Shown here one piece after another: positions 11,618 through 25,297 of a stretch of DNA of 64,000 nt (its first letter is position 1; each line of letters opens with the position of its first letter). The notes beneath the pieces are model-generated. The model searched no databases, was not told the DNA's origin, and saw only the letters and a list, made by a program, of their open reading frames with translations. Origin of the DNA: Juglans regia (taxonomy: Eukaryota; Streptophyta; Magnoliopsida; Fagales; Juglandaceae). Position numbers and translations under genes: made by a program. The stretch lies in the NCBI RefSeq assembly GCF_001411555.2, contig NC_049910.1, positions 32,955,150 through 33,019,149 of the forward strand. The letters run 5' to 3'.

Positions 11618-12180
11618 GTTCAAGTATTTCACTCACCATACAAGTATTTCTAGTTCAAAGATCCATACACGTCCAGATCTCGAAAAGAAGTAAAGTATTT
11701 TCAGGGATTACCATACTCAAATCTCAAAAAGAAAGAAGTAAAGCATTTCACGGAACAATGCTTCTACGTATGTGGGGAGTCGCTGACACCACGTCAGCCA
11801 AAAAAAAAAAAAAAAGACAAAAGGTGCGAAAGAAGAAAGAAAATAAAAATAGCTTTTAGATTTCGTCTAGCTTTCTTCTAAGTGTTCGATCGTCTATAAC
11901 CCATCAATCCATGCAACCCTACTTTCCTCCTTTACATCCCAACCAAATCTACTTGATTTGCGTCAAACTCTATGAGGTTCCAGATTCCAAGGCTCTCCTT
12001 CATCTTTACAGTTCCCCATAATGGCCATGGGAAGAAGCAAAGACAAAGAAAGCATGTACATATCGGATCTTAAAGCTTTTAACTTTATTTTCATTAATTA
12101 GCCAAACAAACAATGAAGCTTAAAAGCAAGTTAGAGAGCAGAGATCCTCCTAAAAGCAAAAGTTGTAGAGACTAAACAAG
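11618..12180. other. Remainder of tandem repeat and leader of gene fragment
   Basis: The AGTTCAAGTATTTC repeat resumes directly after the LINE and fades by about 11770. A poly(A) run lies at about 11800-11815. The stretch up to 12180 contains nothing that I can assign; it may include the captured or duplicated 5' untranslated region of the methyltransferase fragment. Confidence 0.4.
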
Positions 12181-12192
12181 GGAGGTAGAAAA

Positions 12193-12720
12193 ATGGGGTT
12201 CGCCATGAGTCTGAATCTGCAACTTCACGTAGCCATGGTGGCCACCAACATCCTCTCCCTCTACCACCTCTCCTCCACAATTCAAACCTCTGGGAAACCC
12301 CCAGCTCCGCCTCCTGTCACTGACCAACTTCTTCACCAGCTCAACACCATACGCGCCACCATCAACCGCCTCACCCCCCTCCAACCCCCCCAATCTAGCC
12401 ACCAAAGTCGCTGCCGCTGTCGCCGCAACCACCATACCATCAGATCTCCTCCTCTACTCCCTCCTCTCTCCCATCGCCACCTCCTGCCACTACCACCCAG
12501 ACCTCCTCCACTGATTTATGAATTATACTCCATTCTCTCTCTTCCCTCAGGACTCCAATGGGGTGGCCGAGTCCCTCCTCCTGCGTGGCTGCCATCCACT
12601 CCCTTGTCGCCGATGCTTCTCCAAAACCCCATCAAATCCACCTTGTCTCTTTCCCACCAAAACCCACCAAACCGTCTCACCGTGTCATCGAGGTTTCTTC
12701 GACGCTTCGAGGGGATGGAC
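12193..12720 (+). pseudogene. Truncated At1g29790-like methyltransferase fragment
   Basis: The ATG at 12193 gives an N-terminus with a hydrophobic signal-anchor (MGFAMSLNLQLHVAMVATNI, then LSLYHLSS) that matches, from memory, plant proteins annotated as probable methyltransferase At1g29790. A frameshift in a C-rich run near 12380-12390 moves the frame; the shifted frame continues VAATTIPSDLLLYS, SPIATSCHYHPDLLH, a TGA at about 12510, then FMNYTPFSLFPQDSN and SLLLRGCHPLP up to CFSKTP. Homology stops near 12640. Family members are roughly 380 residues with the SAM-binding domain in the C-terminal part, which is missing. The remaining sequence to 12790 reads as unrelated protein-like DNA. It is a 5' gene fragment and cannot make an enzyme. 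Confidence 0.7.
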
Positions 12721-12779
12721 TCGCCGTCTTTGACGGGATGTGCTTCGTGGAAGGATCGAGAGAAGGAGTTCTTGAGGAG

Positions 12780-12910
12780 GGGGAATGAGGAAGAGAGGAA
12801 ACACAGAGAGGGAGGGGGACTGAAGGAAATGCAGAGTGGGAGGAGGACTGAGGAAGAGAGGGAGGGGGACTGAAGTTAATGCAAAGAGAGGGACTAAGGA
12901 AGAGAGGAAA
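12780..12910. repeat. Purine-rich imperfect tandem repeat
   Basis: Repeated GGAGGGGGACTGAAG and GAGGAAGAGAGG words occur two to three times, giving spurious ORFs on both strands. It sits directly downstream of the broken methyltransferase fragment. Confidence 0.5.
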
Positions 12911-12984
12911 TTGTGTGTTTTGTTCCATGTAAGCACTGTTTACGCACCGACTGCATGGGTCGATTGTATTCAGCATTTTTCTTC

Positions 12985-13460
12985 ATAGAATATTTCACAA
13001 ATAAGGAAATTAGTAAAATCACTTGTTCATGATAAACTGTTTAACTATGAAAGAAGTATTTCACAAAGGATATAAGTACAAAGAGGTATTTCACAAAGAA
13101 GGAAAGAACTAAAAATACTTGAACAATGAAATACTAGTGAAGTCATTGCTTCATCATGTACTGTATCATGTACTGTTTAACTATGAAATAATTGAACTAT
13201 GATAGTTAAACAGTTAAACATAGTTCAAGTAACACTTCCATCAAAGCAACATCTTCATCGTAGAGTATCTCACTAGTTCAAGTATTTCGCAGAGTCAAAT
13301 TCACACAATTCATAAAAATTGCATAAGCCATAAATTTAAAGGAAAACGTAAAGCCATAAATTTCGCACAGTCCATACATATAAATTCGCTTAGTCCATAC
13401 ATACATACAAATTTCAGCTTTGCACAATACATACATATAAATTTCAAATTCGCAGATTGG
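12985..13460. repeat. Repeated GTATTTCACAAA words and CATACATA array
   Basis: GTATTTCACAAAG occurs at about 13056 and 13086, AGTTCAAGTATTTCGC near 13275, and CCATACATA/AAATTTC units are repeated between 13370 and 13450. The first two word types are the same as in the array left of the methyltransferase fragment (5464-5706, 11618-11760), so the fragment is bracketed by related repeats. Confidence 0.5.
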
Positions 13461-13577
13461 ATTTTCTCCTTAAACTCTAAACAAAATTTACTCATAAATT
13501 TAATGGGGATGCGACAATCTCTATTCCAGCAGGTGGCGACGAGGAAGGGGAAGGAGACTGACGGTAGTTCACGGGCA

Positions 13578-14248
13578 CAGTTTTCAATTTCGTTCCATTC
13601 CTGCCAGAAATTTCTATTCTAGTGTAGTATTCGGGACACTATACATCATTATTTCGTTTTGTTCTAAATTTCGGCCTATTACAGCCTGTTTCGGTCATTC
13701 TGGTCAAATTTCGGCCATTTTGGCTGGAATTGGCATTCCGGGCCCTATTCCATTTCGAATTGATTTAGTGGCATTTTTATAATTTTCTTGAGTTTGGAAG
13801 TCATTTTTGTAAATTTTAAATCTAGATGATATTTAATTAATTCTAAAATCTAAAATGTATTTATATAATTTTAATTTTTTTCTAACTTAAAATATGTTCC
13901 CTCATTCTTTTTTTTTAATATCATTATTTTTAATTTTTCTTTTGTGTCTCAACTCAAGTTTGTGATTTTTTAATATTTTTTTACACTAATATCTCTACTT
14001 TGTTTTTTAATGTTTTCAATATATATTCATTTTAATCATCGTCAATTCTTTCATATATACAACACATGCATGATGCACACTTACATATATATATATATAC
14101 ATATTCTATTCGTTATCAGTTTATATGTACATATAAAAAATAGATATGTAGCTAATCTCAAAATGGTATACTGAAACATACTAGTATTGAAATATTCCGA
14201 TTTAGTACTTAAACCAAAATGATTATCGGAATGAAATTTAAAACATTA
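13578..14248. mobile_element. TTTCGGCC-iterated Mutator-like MITE candidate
   Basis: The left end CAGTTTTCAATTTCGTTCC pairs with the inverse of the right end (GGAATGAAATTTAAAACATT). The left subterminal zone repeats TTTCGGCC/TTCCGG words; the core is AT-rich with a (TA)n run near 14085. The terminal sequence resembles the element at 19052-19506. No clean TSD was found, so the ends and class are tentative. Confidence 0.5.
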
Positions 14249-14420
14249 CATGAACCTCGCCACTTCGATTCATGAAGAGGGAAAATGCTTCACCCAAGTG
14301 AGCACTGCAGAAGCAAAAGTGTACCTCGGCGAGCACATTGAAAGAGCATTTAGCTCATCGAGGTGACGAGCACCATGGAAGGATGGTGCTCAAGGTGGTG
14401 AACACTTTTACTTTCTATGG
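14249..14420. other. GAGCAC/CTCG-rich segment of unknown origin
   Basis: Words such as CTCGGCGAGCAC, GAGGTGACGAGCACC and GGTGCTCAAGGTGGTG recur in direct and inverted order. This resembles the subterminal zones of iterated-motif MITEs, but I could not define ends or a TSD. Confidence 0.3.
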
Positions 14421-14880
14421 TTTTTATTTGGGGGTGCGAGCACTTTGCCTCTGGCTCCTTATTTTGATATTTTTTCATTTTCTAGACTAATATTTTTATT
14501 TTTGAAAACTAATTTGAATGGAAAAATAATAAAAATTAATTATTACCAAGATTGAGCTTTCAAAATTTATTCATGATAGATACTACAACATAAATGATTT
14601 TTTGAAAATATCAAATTCTTTATTTATTTTTTTCAAATTTCAAATGATCTGTACAGAGAAAATGAAAACGCGCCCTCCCACTATTATTTCTCATTATTTA
14701 TAGATATGTAAGCGGGGATATTCTCAGTTAGCCACGTCTACATAATAAAAAAGGGGAACAAATTGGGAAAAAGCCCATAAGAATCGGACGGCCAAGAGAG
14801 ATAGTTGAACAGTAGAGAGGAAACTAATCAAAATCTAATGGTTAAGAGAGTTGCGTCAAATTAAAGCCACGAAAAAAACG

Positions 14881-14977
14881 TTATAAGCCCTCCTCTCTTC
14901 CCTTCCAAACGCGTCGCCGTCTACTCTCGAACTCCGCTGCTCTCTCGCGGATTCTCTCTAGCATCAGCACAAATCCA
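14881..14977 (+). promoter_or_regulatory. Ran core promoter and 5' leader
   Basis: TTATAAG at 14881-14887 is the best TATA-like site, about 90 bases before the ATG. It is followed by a pyrimidine-rich stretch (CTCCTCTCTTCCCTTCC) typical of plant transcription start regions. GCCCA lies at about 14774. These are motif-level observations only. Confidence 0.4.
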
Positions 14978-17960
<2,983 letters not shown>

Positions 17961-18207
17961 TCTGTTAGTAGGAGAGGGCTTTTAATCCTTTTTCTCTCGT
18001 GCTTTTATGATGCCTTTTCTTCCTTGTGCACTGTCTTCCTTTGGGATATTCAACAATATATGGCAGGGTTTGGAAATCATAGTGACAGTATACTAGTGAA
18101 AGTTTCCTTTAGCGATTGTTTCGTACGTGGTTGGGTTGGTTTTTGTCTGCTATTGTTGGAGTCCCATGTGGGTGTTTTGAGAGTTACTGCAAAGTATTTA
18201 TGCATTA

Positions 18208-18252
18208 CTTCCTTCTCTCTCTCTCTCTCTCTCTCTCTCACTCACTCTCTCA
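18208..18252. repeat. (CT)n/(CACT) microsatellite downstream of Ran
   Basis: A CT run passing into CACTCACT about 250 bases after the Ran stop codon, probably in or just beyond the 3' UTR. Confidence 0.85.
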
Positions 18253-18500
18253 GTGTCTTTTAGCATGCCTACTTGCCTAGCAAAGGAGGGAAGATGACGA
18301 TTAAAAAAAATTCAGATAATATTAGTTTTCCATAATACCAGCTGAAGTCATGCTAGCACGTATGGATCTATCTCGACCCAGAGTTTACCATTAATCACTT
18401 GGTACAGCTAAGAATATATGCAGGCACACAGGCTATACACTAAGGTTGTGATTTTGGCATACAGAACCTTGTTATATCCAGAGGAGTTTTTGATAATTTA

Positions 18501-19525
18501 GACTTTGTTTGGATTCAAAAATCATTTTATCTCATTTACAATTTTTCTAAACTTTTAAATAAAATATAATAAATAATTCAACTTTTTCAAATCTTTAAAT
18601 AAAAATAATATTAAAACAAAAACTGTGTAGTTACATTTACATACTTTGCGCGTTTTATTAATGTGATTGATTGCGTTATTTTTTTAATATAAAATAATTG
18701 GTCAATCAAATCAGAAAAAGTGAGTTGAGATAATTTATGAATAGTAGTAGTAGTGAGATATTTGAATTAAGATGAGATGAATTAAAAATATTTGGAATTA
18801 AAATGTTTTATTCCTTTTGAAAAAAGAGAAAAAAATTAATAAAAATATTATAAAGTTAAAATATTTTTAGAATATAATTTTTTTTTAGATCTGAAAAAGT
18901 TAAAATTATTTTTTGTATTTTGTTTGGAAGTTTGAAAAAGTTGTAATAATTAAAAAAAAAATTGAAAATTGAAAATTAAAAAATATTTGTATTTTTTATG
19001 TTTGTATATTGAGATGAGAAGAGATTAGATAATATGAAGATTGTTATTATCAATGTTTTGAATACCGTACCGGTCAAGGTACTGGAATGAAATATTTCGG
19101 TACCAGTACCGTTTTGTATACCGTTTCAAGATAGTCGATATATGAATAAATTATATATATAAATTATATTTTAAAATAATAGTCTATATATGAATAAATT
19201 ATATATATAAATTATATTTTAAAATAATAGTCTATATATGAATAAATTATATATAAATATACATATATATAAATTATAAATAGCCTAGTCTGAATTCGGA
19301 GTAAAAAAATAAGTTTGTAATTTGAAAAAATGAAAAAAAAAAAAAACTGAAGGTTGAAATATAGGCCGGTACAGGCTAAAATTGAGGCCGGTACAACTGA
19401 TACATTTAGGCCTATACGAAACATATATAGTTCCTGTACCGGCCCAACGGTCGGTATGGAAAATTTCTGTCGTACTGACTGGTACGGTACAAAATTGAAA
19501 ACAGTGGTTATTATCCAAATAGGCT
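18501..19525. mobile_element. PIF/Harbinger-type MITE (A2), interrupted by a second MITE
   Basis: The left end GACTTTGTTTGGAT follows TTA at 18498-18500; the right end ATCCAAATAGGCT precedes TTA at 19526-19528. The right end is found only when the element at 19052-19506 and one copy of its TSD are removed. The body has GAGATGAGA and CAAATC-type family words. At about 560 bp without the insertion it is longer than its relatives and may itself be composite. Confidence 0.75.
19052..19506. mobile_element. ACCGTACCGG-type Mutator-like MITE nested in A2
   Basis: 455 bp; ends AATGTTTTGAATACCG and the inverse of TTGAAAACAGTG. A perfect 9 bp TSD GTTATTATC occurs at 19043-19051 and 19507-19515. Subterminal words are ACCGTACCGGT and GGTACGGTAC. 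The core contains a 48 bp tandem repeat (GTCTATATATGAATAAATTA then AT-rich), about 2.6 copies between 19132 and 19260. Confidence 0.85.
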
Positions 19526-19578
19526 TTAGTATGTTTTTGTTCCCCAAACATAAAGTAAGAACTCTACGATTTCCAAAA

Positions 19579-19746
19579 GAGTAATATGCTTGATACAGTC
19601 ATGTGTTGAGCAAGTGAAGCTCATTCATTTTAAAAAAGATGGGTCTATTATTAAATTTTTTTTTTTTCATATGAGTCTTATTTATTCAATTTTTTTAAAA
19701 GGAATATGTAACGCTTGTGCATTCTATAATTATAAATATCATTTCT
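19579..19746. mobile_element. MITE family B, degenerate copy
   Basis: It has inverted ends with the words AGTCATGTGTTGAGCAAGTG and ACGCTTGTGCATTCTATAAT, matching copies at about 20965 and 53871. The ends are approximate and no TSD was found. Confidence 0.5.
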
Positions 19747-19830
19747 CTATTAAAAAAAGTCAAAATGCACATGGATTTCAACAAAGGCCAGTATGGAACT
19801 TAAGCCTTAAACGTACAAAGCAAGCACTAA

Positions 19831-20030
19831 TACCCTGTTTGGATAGTGAAAATATTTCATCTTATTATTACTATTTTATTAAATTTTCATATAAAATATA
19901 AAAAATAATTCAACTATTTCAAATTTTAAAATAATAATAATATTAAAAAATAATACTATAATAATATTTTATTTAATTTTTAATTTTCATTTAAAATTAT
20001 CTTATCTTATCTCACTATTCAAACCGTACC
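19831..20030. mobile_element. PIF/Harbinger-type MITE (A3)
   Basis: 200 bp; TACCCTGTTTGGATAGTG at the left, CACTATTCAAACCGTACC at the right, TAA at 19828-19830 and 20031-20033. A compact member of the GTTTGGATA family. Confidence 0.85.
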
Positions 20031-20033
20031 TAA

Positions 20034-20960
20034 AGGTAACGAGCCTGGTCTCTCCATTGCACCCTGCAATATGAAAAGGCAGTGGCAACATCAACATGCC
20101 CAATACTCAGAACATAACACCATTGCAGACACTTCAGAACCCTCTGGTAATTTCTCAATTGTTGTCTTTCAAATGTTATGTTTTCGGTACATTAGAGGTA
20201 TGAACCGTACGTGAGAACACTGGCCTTATTTACTATATATTTGGCGTACTGGCTACAGAGAACGACAAAACCAAAACCTGCACTCACCTGTGAAAATTCG
20301 TTTAAGCTGTGCATACCTTTCATAGCATGTGAATTTCACATGGCAAAAGTAGGTGCATGTGTGCTGGCAGTGGCACACCCAGAAGACACATTCCCACTTG
20401 CACAACTATGCACAGTACTGTCTCCACCTATCACAACGCCTAAAAAAAAGAAAGAAATGCAGGCAGGCTGCTCCTTTGCCGCAACATATGACTCAATCCT
20501 AGTCCTAGGTCGCCTTCAGGCTTAAACTTAGTCACCCGAGTGACCCCTTTTGGTCGAACAGTATGGACAGTGCACTCAATGCACGCCCACATCATCCCAA
20601 CCAAGAGGTCGCTGTGGGGGCATCTGAAAGCTGTTCCTTGCTCTTTGCCAGCATGTCAACAAATATGTGGGGTGCTCTCCGAAGGACACTGTCCTTAATT
20701 CTAGAGCTTATTACTAAACAAAGTCCCCATAAGGCAGCAATCAAAAGGGTGCATGGCTTTCGCTGTTGGTCGGTAGTCGGAGTAGCTTGGGCTAGCTCCA
20801 TTTGATTCAAGCCATTCTCAAGTCAGTTTCTATTGCTATTATCCTGAATGGCCTCCCTGAGTCCCTCTGCCCCGACCCCCGCTATCTAGCTTCTTTTCCG
20901 GTGAAATGGTCTTTTTTTTTTTTTTTTTTGTAATTTCTTCTGATGGGCAAGTTTTTATAT
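20034..20960. other. Low-copy intergenic DNA, no supported gene
   Basis: Two ORFs of 80-104 codons exist on the plus strand (20211-20525, 20563-20805), but neither resembles a known family. They overlap an ORF on the other strand and lack clear exon or UTR context. The segment is GC-richer than its surroundings and may be the remains of a gene or a non-coding RNA; this is unproven. Confidence 0.3.
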
Positions 20961-20964
20961 TAGA

Positions 20965-21127
20965 GAAATATATTTGTAAGTCATAAAGTGCATAAGTGCA
21001 GCGCATGCTCTTTTCGAAAAAAAGTGGAGTATACTATTAATAAATTAATTTTTTTTGTTACGTGGATTTTTTTATTTTCGAAAGGAATGCTCGACGCTTG
21101 CACAATCTATGACTGTATTATTATGAT
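20965..21127. mobile_element. MITE family B copy
   Basis: GTCATAAAGTGCATAAGTGC and GCGCATGC at the left mirror GCTCGACGCTTGCACAATC and TATGACTG at the right, giving imperfect inverted ends around a T-rich core. Limits are approximate. Confidence 0.55.
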
Positions 21128-22410
21128 GATTATTTTTAATAATTATAACGAATCTCACAATTAGCGATGTGTTTACAAACCAACTTCTTGAGTACAGGCG
21201 AGACATATTTGTTTTTGTGTAGGGGAATTTTGTAAAATGTTGTGCATCATTTATATAAAGAACTCATAGGTACTTTTCATGACAGATGCCGTCAAATTGC
21301 AATAGCCATCAATGGGTCATCCTTTTTGTTTTTTTCTTTATTTCTTTCCCTTATTAATTGAAATGAAAGAATGGCATTATCACCTAATTATATGTATGCT
21401 GTTGAATGATGCGGTCAAGGGAGCAAGAGGGATAAGGCAAGCTAATTTTGTTGGTAAATAAGTCTCATAAGGGAATGAGAATATTGGAGAAACTCTCTGT
21501 CCCGAATACAAAAAGTTTTAAAACAAAATCATATGTGATATGTCCCCCAAGCAAATCAGATTACAAGGAAATGAAGAGATCATGAGGCCGGGAGGAGGAC
21601 TAGTACTGATGACTTATGAAAACATGCATCATCATGTGAATATACGAAATTCAAATACATGAGAAGGGAACACAGATATGGAGTAGTCGTCATGGTAGGG
21701 TAAGATAGGGAGCATTATTGTGATAGCTGGGAAATGCAATGCTGCCGCCTGCCTGTATTTCATAAACTGGAGGGCCATAAAGAAAAGGATAGGAAGCAAC
21801 TGTCCTTCTCTATGCCATATGCTCCGGCCAGTGCTGATGATGGGAGCTTGAGATTAGGGAAACCTGAATTTATTGTCCCCCCCTCTCTCTGTCTCTGTGT
21901 GTGTGAGAGAGAGATGATCTGGATTTTCAACTTTTGCACCTTCATTCTCGCTTTGAGTCTTTTCTACTTGCAAGATAGTAAGAAAGACATTCTCCACATA
22001 ATTTTAGCTTGATCTACTCATGGTTTAATGGCTAGAGAACTTAGTACTATCTTCTTGTAGTATTAGAACTTCTTTCACAAAGTTAAACCACAGTATATAG
22101 GAAGCTGGATGTTTATGAGAAAATATGAGAAGCAGGAAAGAAAGGGAAAATAAAATCTTCATTATTTTCAATTCATTGTGGAGGATACATGATCAGCCAC
22201 ATTAACGCTGACATGTCAGATTGAAAAAGTTCAACATTAAGAATTCTAAACTTCCTTTACAAACTAGCTCCTATATATCGTCATATCCTTGGCATTGACT
22301 TGCAAATAAAAAGATTATAGATAAGATATTCGTGGCAATGAATTGTAAAAGAGGGTTTCAATGTCCTCCATTCACGAGGGTGGTGGTTGAGAAATATGTA
22401 TGTAGAGAAA
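21128..22410. other. Intergenic DNA, nothing recognised
   Basis: AT-rich sequence with a short CT/GT/GA simple run at about 21880-21915. No reading frame, RNA gene or repeat that I can name. Confidence 0.4.
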
Positions 22411-22575
22411 GCTATAGAAGCAAAGACATCCTATAAATGTAAATCTATAAACTGACATGGTTTCATATGATACGTTAGATCTACTTTACAGTAAAAGTAG
22501 CTTTGCAATCTAACTTACTACATCAAACCACGTCAGACGTTTATGGATTTATTTTTGTAGAATTTCTTTGTAGCT
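22411..22575. mobile_element. MITE family C (CTACAAAGAGATC ends), degenerate
   Basis: Imperfect inverted ends (GCTATAGAAGCAAAGACATC versus the inverse of GAATTTCTTTGTAGC) with the family words AAATCTATAAACTG and GATACGTTAGATC. It is related to 23273-23425. Confidence 0.55.
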
Positions 22576-23272
22576 AAAACATTTCTCATATATTAATCTG
22601 CCTTTGCTTGTTATCTTTGTACTAAAAAACAAACCTGACCCCTGCTGCCTCCCTTGTATACATACATACATAAGAAAATCTGGAAGCTCATGTGATTTGC
22701 TCTATGCTAATTTCCTCCCTGCTTGCCCTCATCAAGATTGGGATGGCCCCATCGGGTAACTTCCCATGGCTGAAGTCGTGACTTCATGACTGTACAATAG
22801 TACTCCAGTTCAAATTAATTAGCTTTTCTTTTCTTTTCCGAAGTAAGTTTCTTCAAGTACTTTACCATGCATTTTCTTTTCTTCTTCTTTTTTTTTTTTT
22901 TTTGGATGGGTAATTATAGCGGTTGGGACATAAATGATTAGTGGTCCGACGATAAAATTCATGACTCTAATTCATTACATTAGAATTAATCCTTCAGTAG
23001 TGCTACCTTTTACAAACTAACCACTTTATTGAACCAACAACTCCAAACCTAATATATAAGACAAACATCTATAGATTTTGTTTATTGGAATCCCATAATT
23101 TAAAGGGGACTGGAAAAAAAAAAAAAAAAACTCTCCATTGATTAACAAAAATATAGATTGACTTAAATTTCAGAGTATATTCTCAATCTTTCGAGCTTCA
23201 ATGGACTGATCCGGTGATTGTTTTCTTATTTTGTAGAAAGAGATCTTCATCTACCTAGCTATGTATATTTAA

Positions 23273-23425
23273 CTACAAAGAGATCCCACAAAAGTAAACT
23301 TACAAACTGGCTTGATTTGATGTGGTATGCTAAATTATAAAATTATTTTTATTGTAAAATAGATTTAACATATCATATGAAGTTATATCAATTTGTAGAT
23401 TTACTTTTATAAGATCTCTTTGTAG
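23273..23425. mobile_element. MITE family C, long-hairpin copy
   Basis: 153 bp that is nearly all inverted repeat. CTACAAAGAGATC at the left mirrors GATCTCTTTGTAG at the right, and pairing continues for about 58 bases each side (AAAGTAAACTTACAAACTG against CAATTTGTAGATTTACTTT). A transcript would fold into one hairpin. TSD not clear. Confidence 0.75.
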
Positions 23426-23986
23426 GTATATGATCTTCTCTATATGAAAACTGCAATATCAATAATGTCCAAAATGTACGTATAGGAGAACTTCATAGGC
23501 GTAGTACGCACTTATAGTTAGGTATTTCTGCCTAGCTTTCTAACATGTTGATCAGTAGTTTTCATTACTTGGTGCTCATCCTACCACCACTTCATCTTTT
23601 ATAGTCCTTTTCATTTTCAATGTCCTTAAAATTATTGCGCCCAATTATAAGTTTTCTCACGAATTTAATTTCTTAGTCAAGAAATATCGAAATTAATTGT
23701 TAGGTATTGTAGATGCATGGCTTATTTTAATTAGTAATGTAGTCATTAGTCTTTAGTCTTCATTCTCTCTAATTAATTGGAGACATGTTCTTCCATGTCT
23801 TTACAATCCGATTTGTTATATATAATGTACATAGTGATTATAAGCTGCGTACTATAAGTAGTACTTGGTAATAAATTTGTGGAAAATGAGAGACATACAA
23901 TCATTTTTACAATCTTAAAATATGGTTGTATAAAAAGTTGTAAAATTGGTTGTACAAGTATAATTACTGATCTGAATTTATCACTA

Positions 23987-24217
23987 GGGCTCGTTTGGAT
24001 ATACAGAAACTACCTCATCTCATCTTATTTAATTTCATCTTATCATTACAACTTTCTCAAATTTTTACATAAAATATAATAAACAATTCAATTTTTTCAA
24101 ATCTCAAAGTAATAATAATATTAAAAATAATATTCTAACAATATTTTATTCAACTTTTAACTTTCATTTAAAACCATCTCATCTCATCTCATCTCATTTT
24201 ACTATTCAAACGAGCCG
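23987..24217. mobile_element. PIF/Harbinger-type MITE (A4)
   Basis: GGGCTCGTTTGGATA at the left and TATTCAAACGAGCC at the right are clear terminal inverted repeats of family A, with CATCTCATCTCATCTC inside. The flanking triplets (CTA and GTA) do not match perfectly. Confidence 0.75.
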
Positions 24218-24718
24218 TAAAAGTCGGATATGTTTGATGTATTTTCTGACTTATAATTAGCAATTTGTACCAGTAATTTGAACAAAAATAATTTCCCTAG
24301 CTATAAAAACTCAGAAAATGGAGAGATCACACGGAAATTTCCGCAATATAGATTAACAGTAGGTCTAGTACTACCTGATCTAATGTGAAAGCAACAAGGT
24401 CATGAGGCCTGAGCATCATCGGCTGCAGGCTTTTCTTGGTTGGATTAATAATATTTTGGTCATTTTCGAAAATCCATGCCTCAGTTATGTGATTGGATAT
24501 TCTAGTTTGTCATCGATCGATCGATCAGGTCCTTTATATACCCGGCAAATATTTGTAGGGCAATGCCTTCTTGATTCTCGATCTCTATTTTGTTTTTGCC
24601 CTTGATTCTCTCTATATGTCTAACTAAAGTTGGACATGCAGTGAACAGAACTTCAAGGACGAATTCAGATCTTGATTAATTGTCATTGAACTGATCATAT
24701 ACTATTGGTCGCGCGATG

Positions 24719-24719
<1 letters not shown>

Positions 24720-24758
<39 letters not shown>
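24720..24758. repeat. (CT)n(CA)n compound microsatellite
   Basis: About ten CT units followed by nine CA units. Confidence 0.95.
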
Positions 24759-25079
24759 ACGTCCGCTTAATTTGAGCTTAATTCTAAAACGGGCTTCGTG
24801 CTATTTGAAAATTGTGCCGGAAGCCCTTGTTTCAAATCTAGAACGACGCTGCATAAGACTGCATGCAAGAAAAAAGTCAACAACCATAAAAAAGGAAGAA
24901 GAAGAGGAAGTTTGCTTGTGGCTTAATTAGAAGTTCCTAGATCTACTTTTTGTGTGGGTTTTATCACTTGCCTGTATGCTCTTTTTTTGGTTCAAACCCG
25001 GCCATCACCGCGCAAGTACAGTGAAATAGATAAGAAATGACAATTACTTTGTTCAATCTGCATGCATGGCTGAGATTAA

Positions 25080-25294
25080 GGCCGGTTGGTTTGAATTCAG
25101 AGAGTGTTTCATTTTATCATGACAAATTTTTAAATTTTTACACAAAATATAATAAACAAATCAATTTTTTTAAATCTCAATTTAATTTTTTCAAATCTCA
25201 AAATAATAATAATATTAAAAAATAATATTTTAATAATATTTATTCAACTTTCATCTAAAATTATCTAATCTCATCTCACTATTCAAACATACCC
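25080..25294. mobile_element. PIF/Harbinger-type MITE (A5)
   Basis: 215 bp from GGCCGGTTGGTTTGAATTC to CACTATTCAAACATACCC, with TAA at 25077-25079 and 25295-25297. Confidence 0.8.
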
Positions 25295-25297
25295 TAA

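Noticed and set aside
12677..12976. Minus ORFs of 83-99 codons rich in Ser, Pro and Leu
   Set aside because: They arise from purine-rich tandem repeats on the other strand.
20211..20805. Plus ORFs of 104 and 80 codons as genes
   Set aside because: No family similarity, an overlapping antisense frame of equal quality, no promoter or UTR signal.
22680..22800. Possible microRNA precursor
   Set aside because: I compared it from memory with common plant miRNA families and found no match; pairing is weak.
24990..25015. GGTTCAAACCCGG as a tRNA B-box
   Set aside because: No A-box or cloverleaf at the right distance, so no tRNA gene called.
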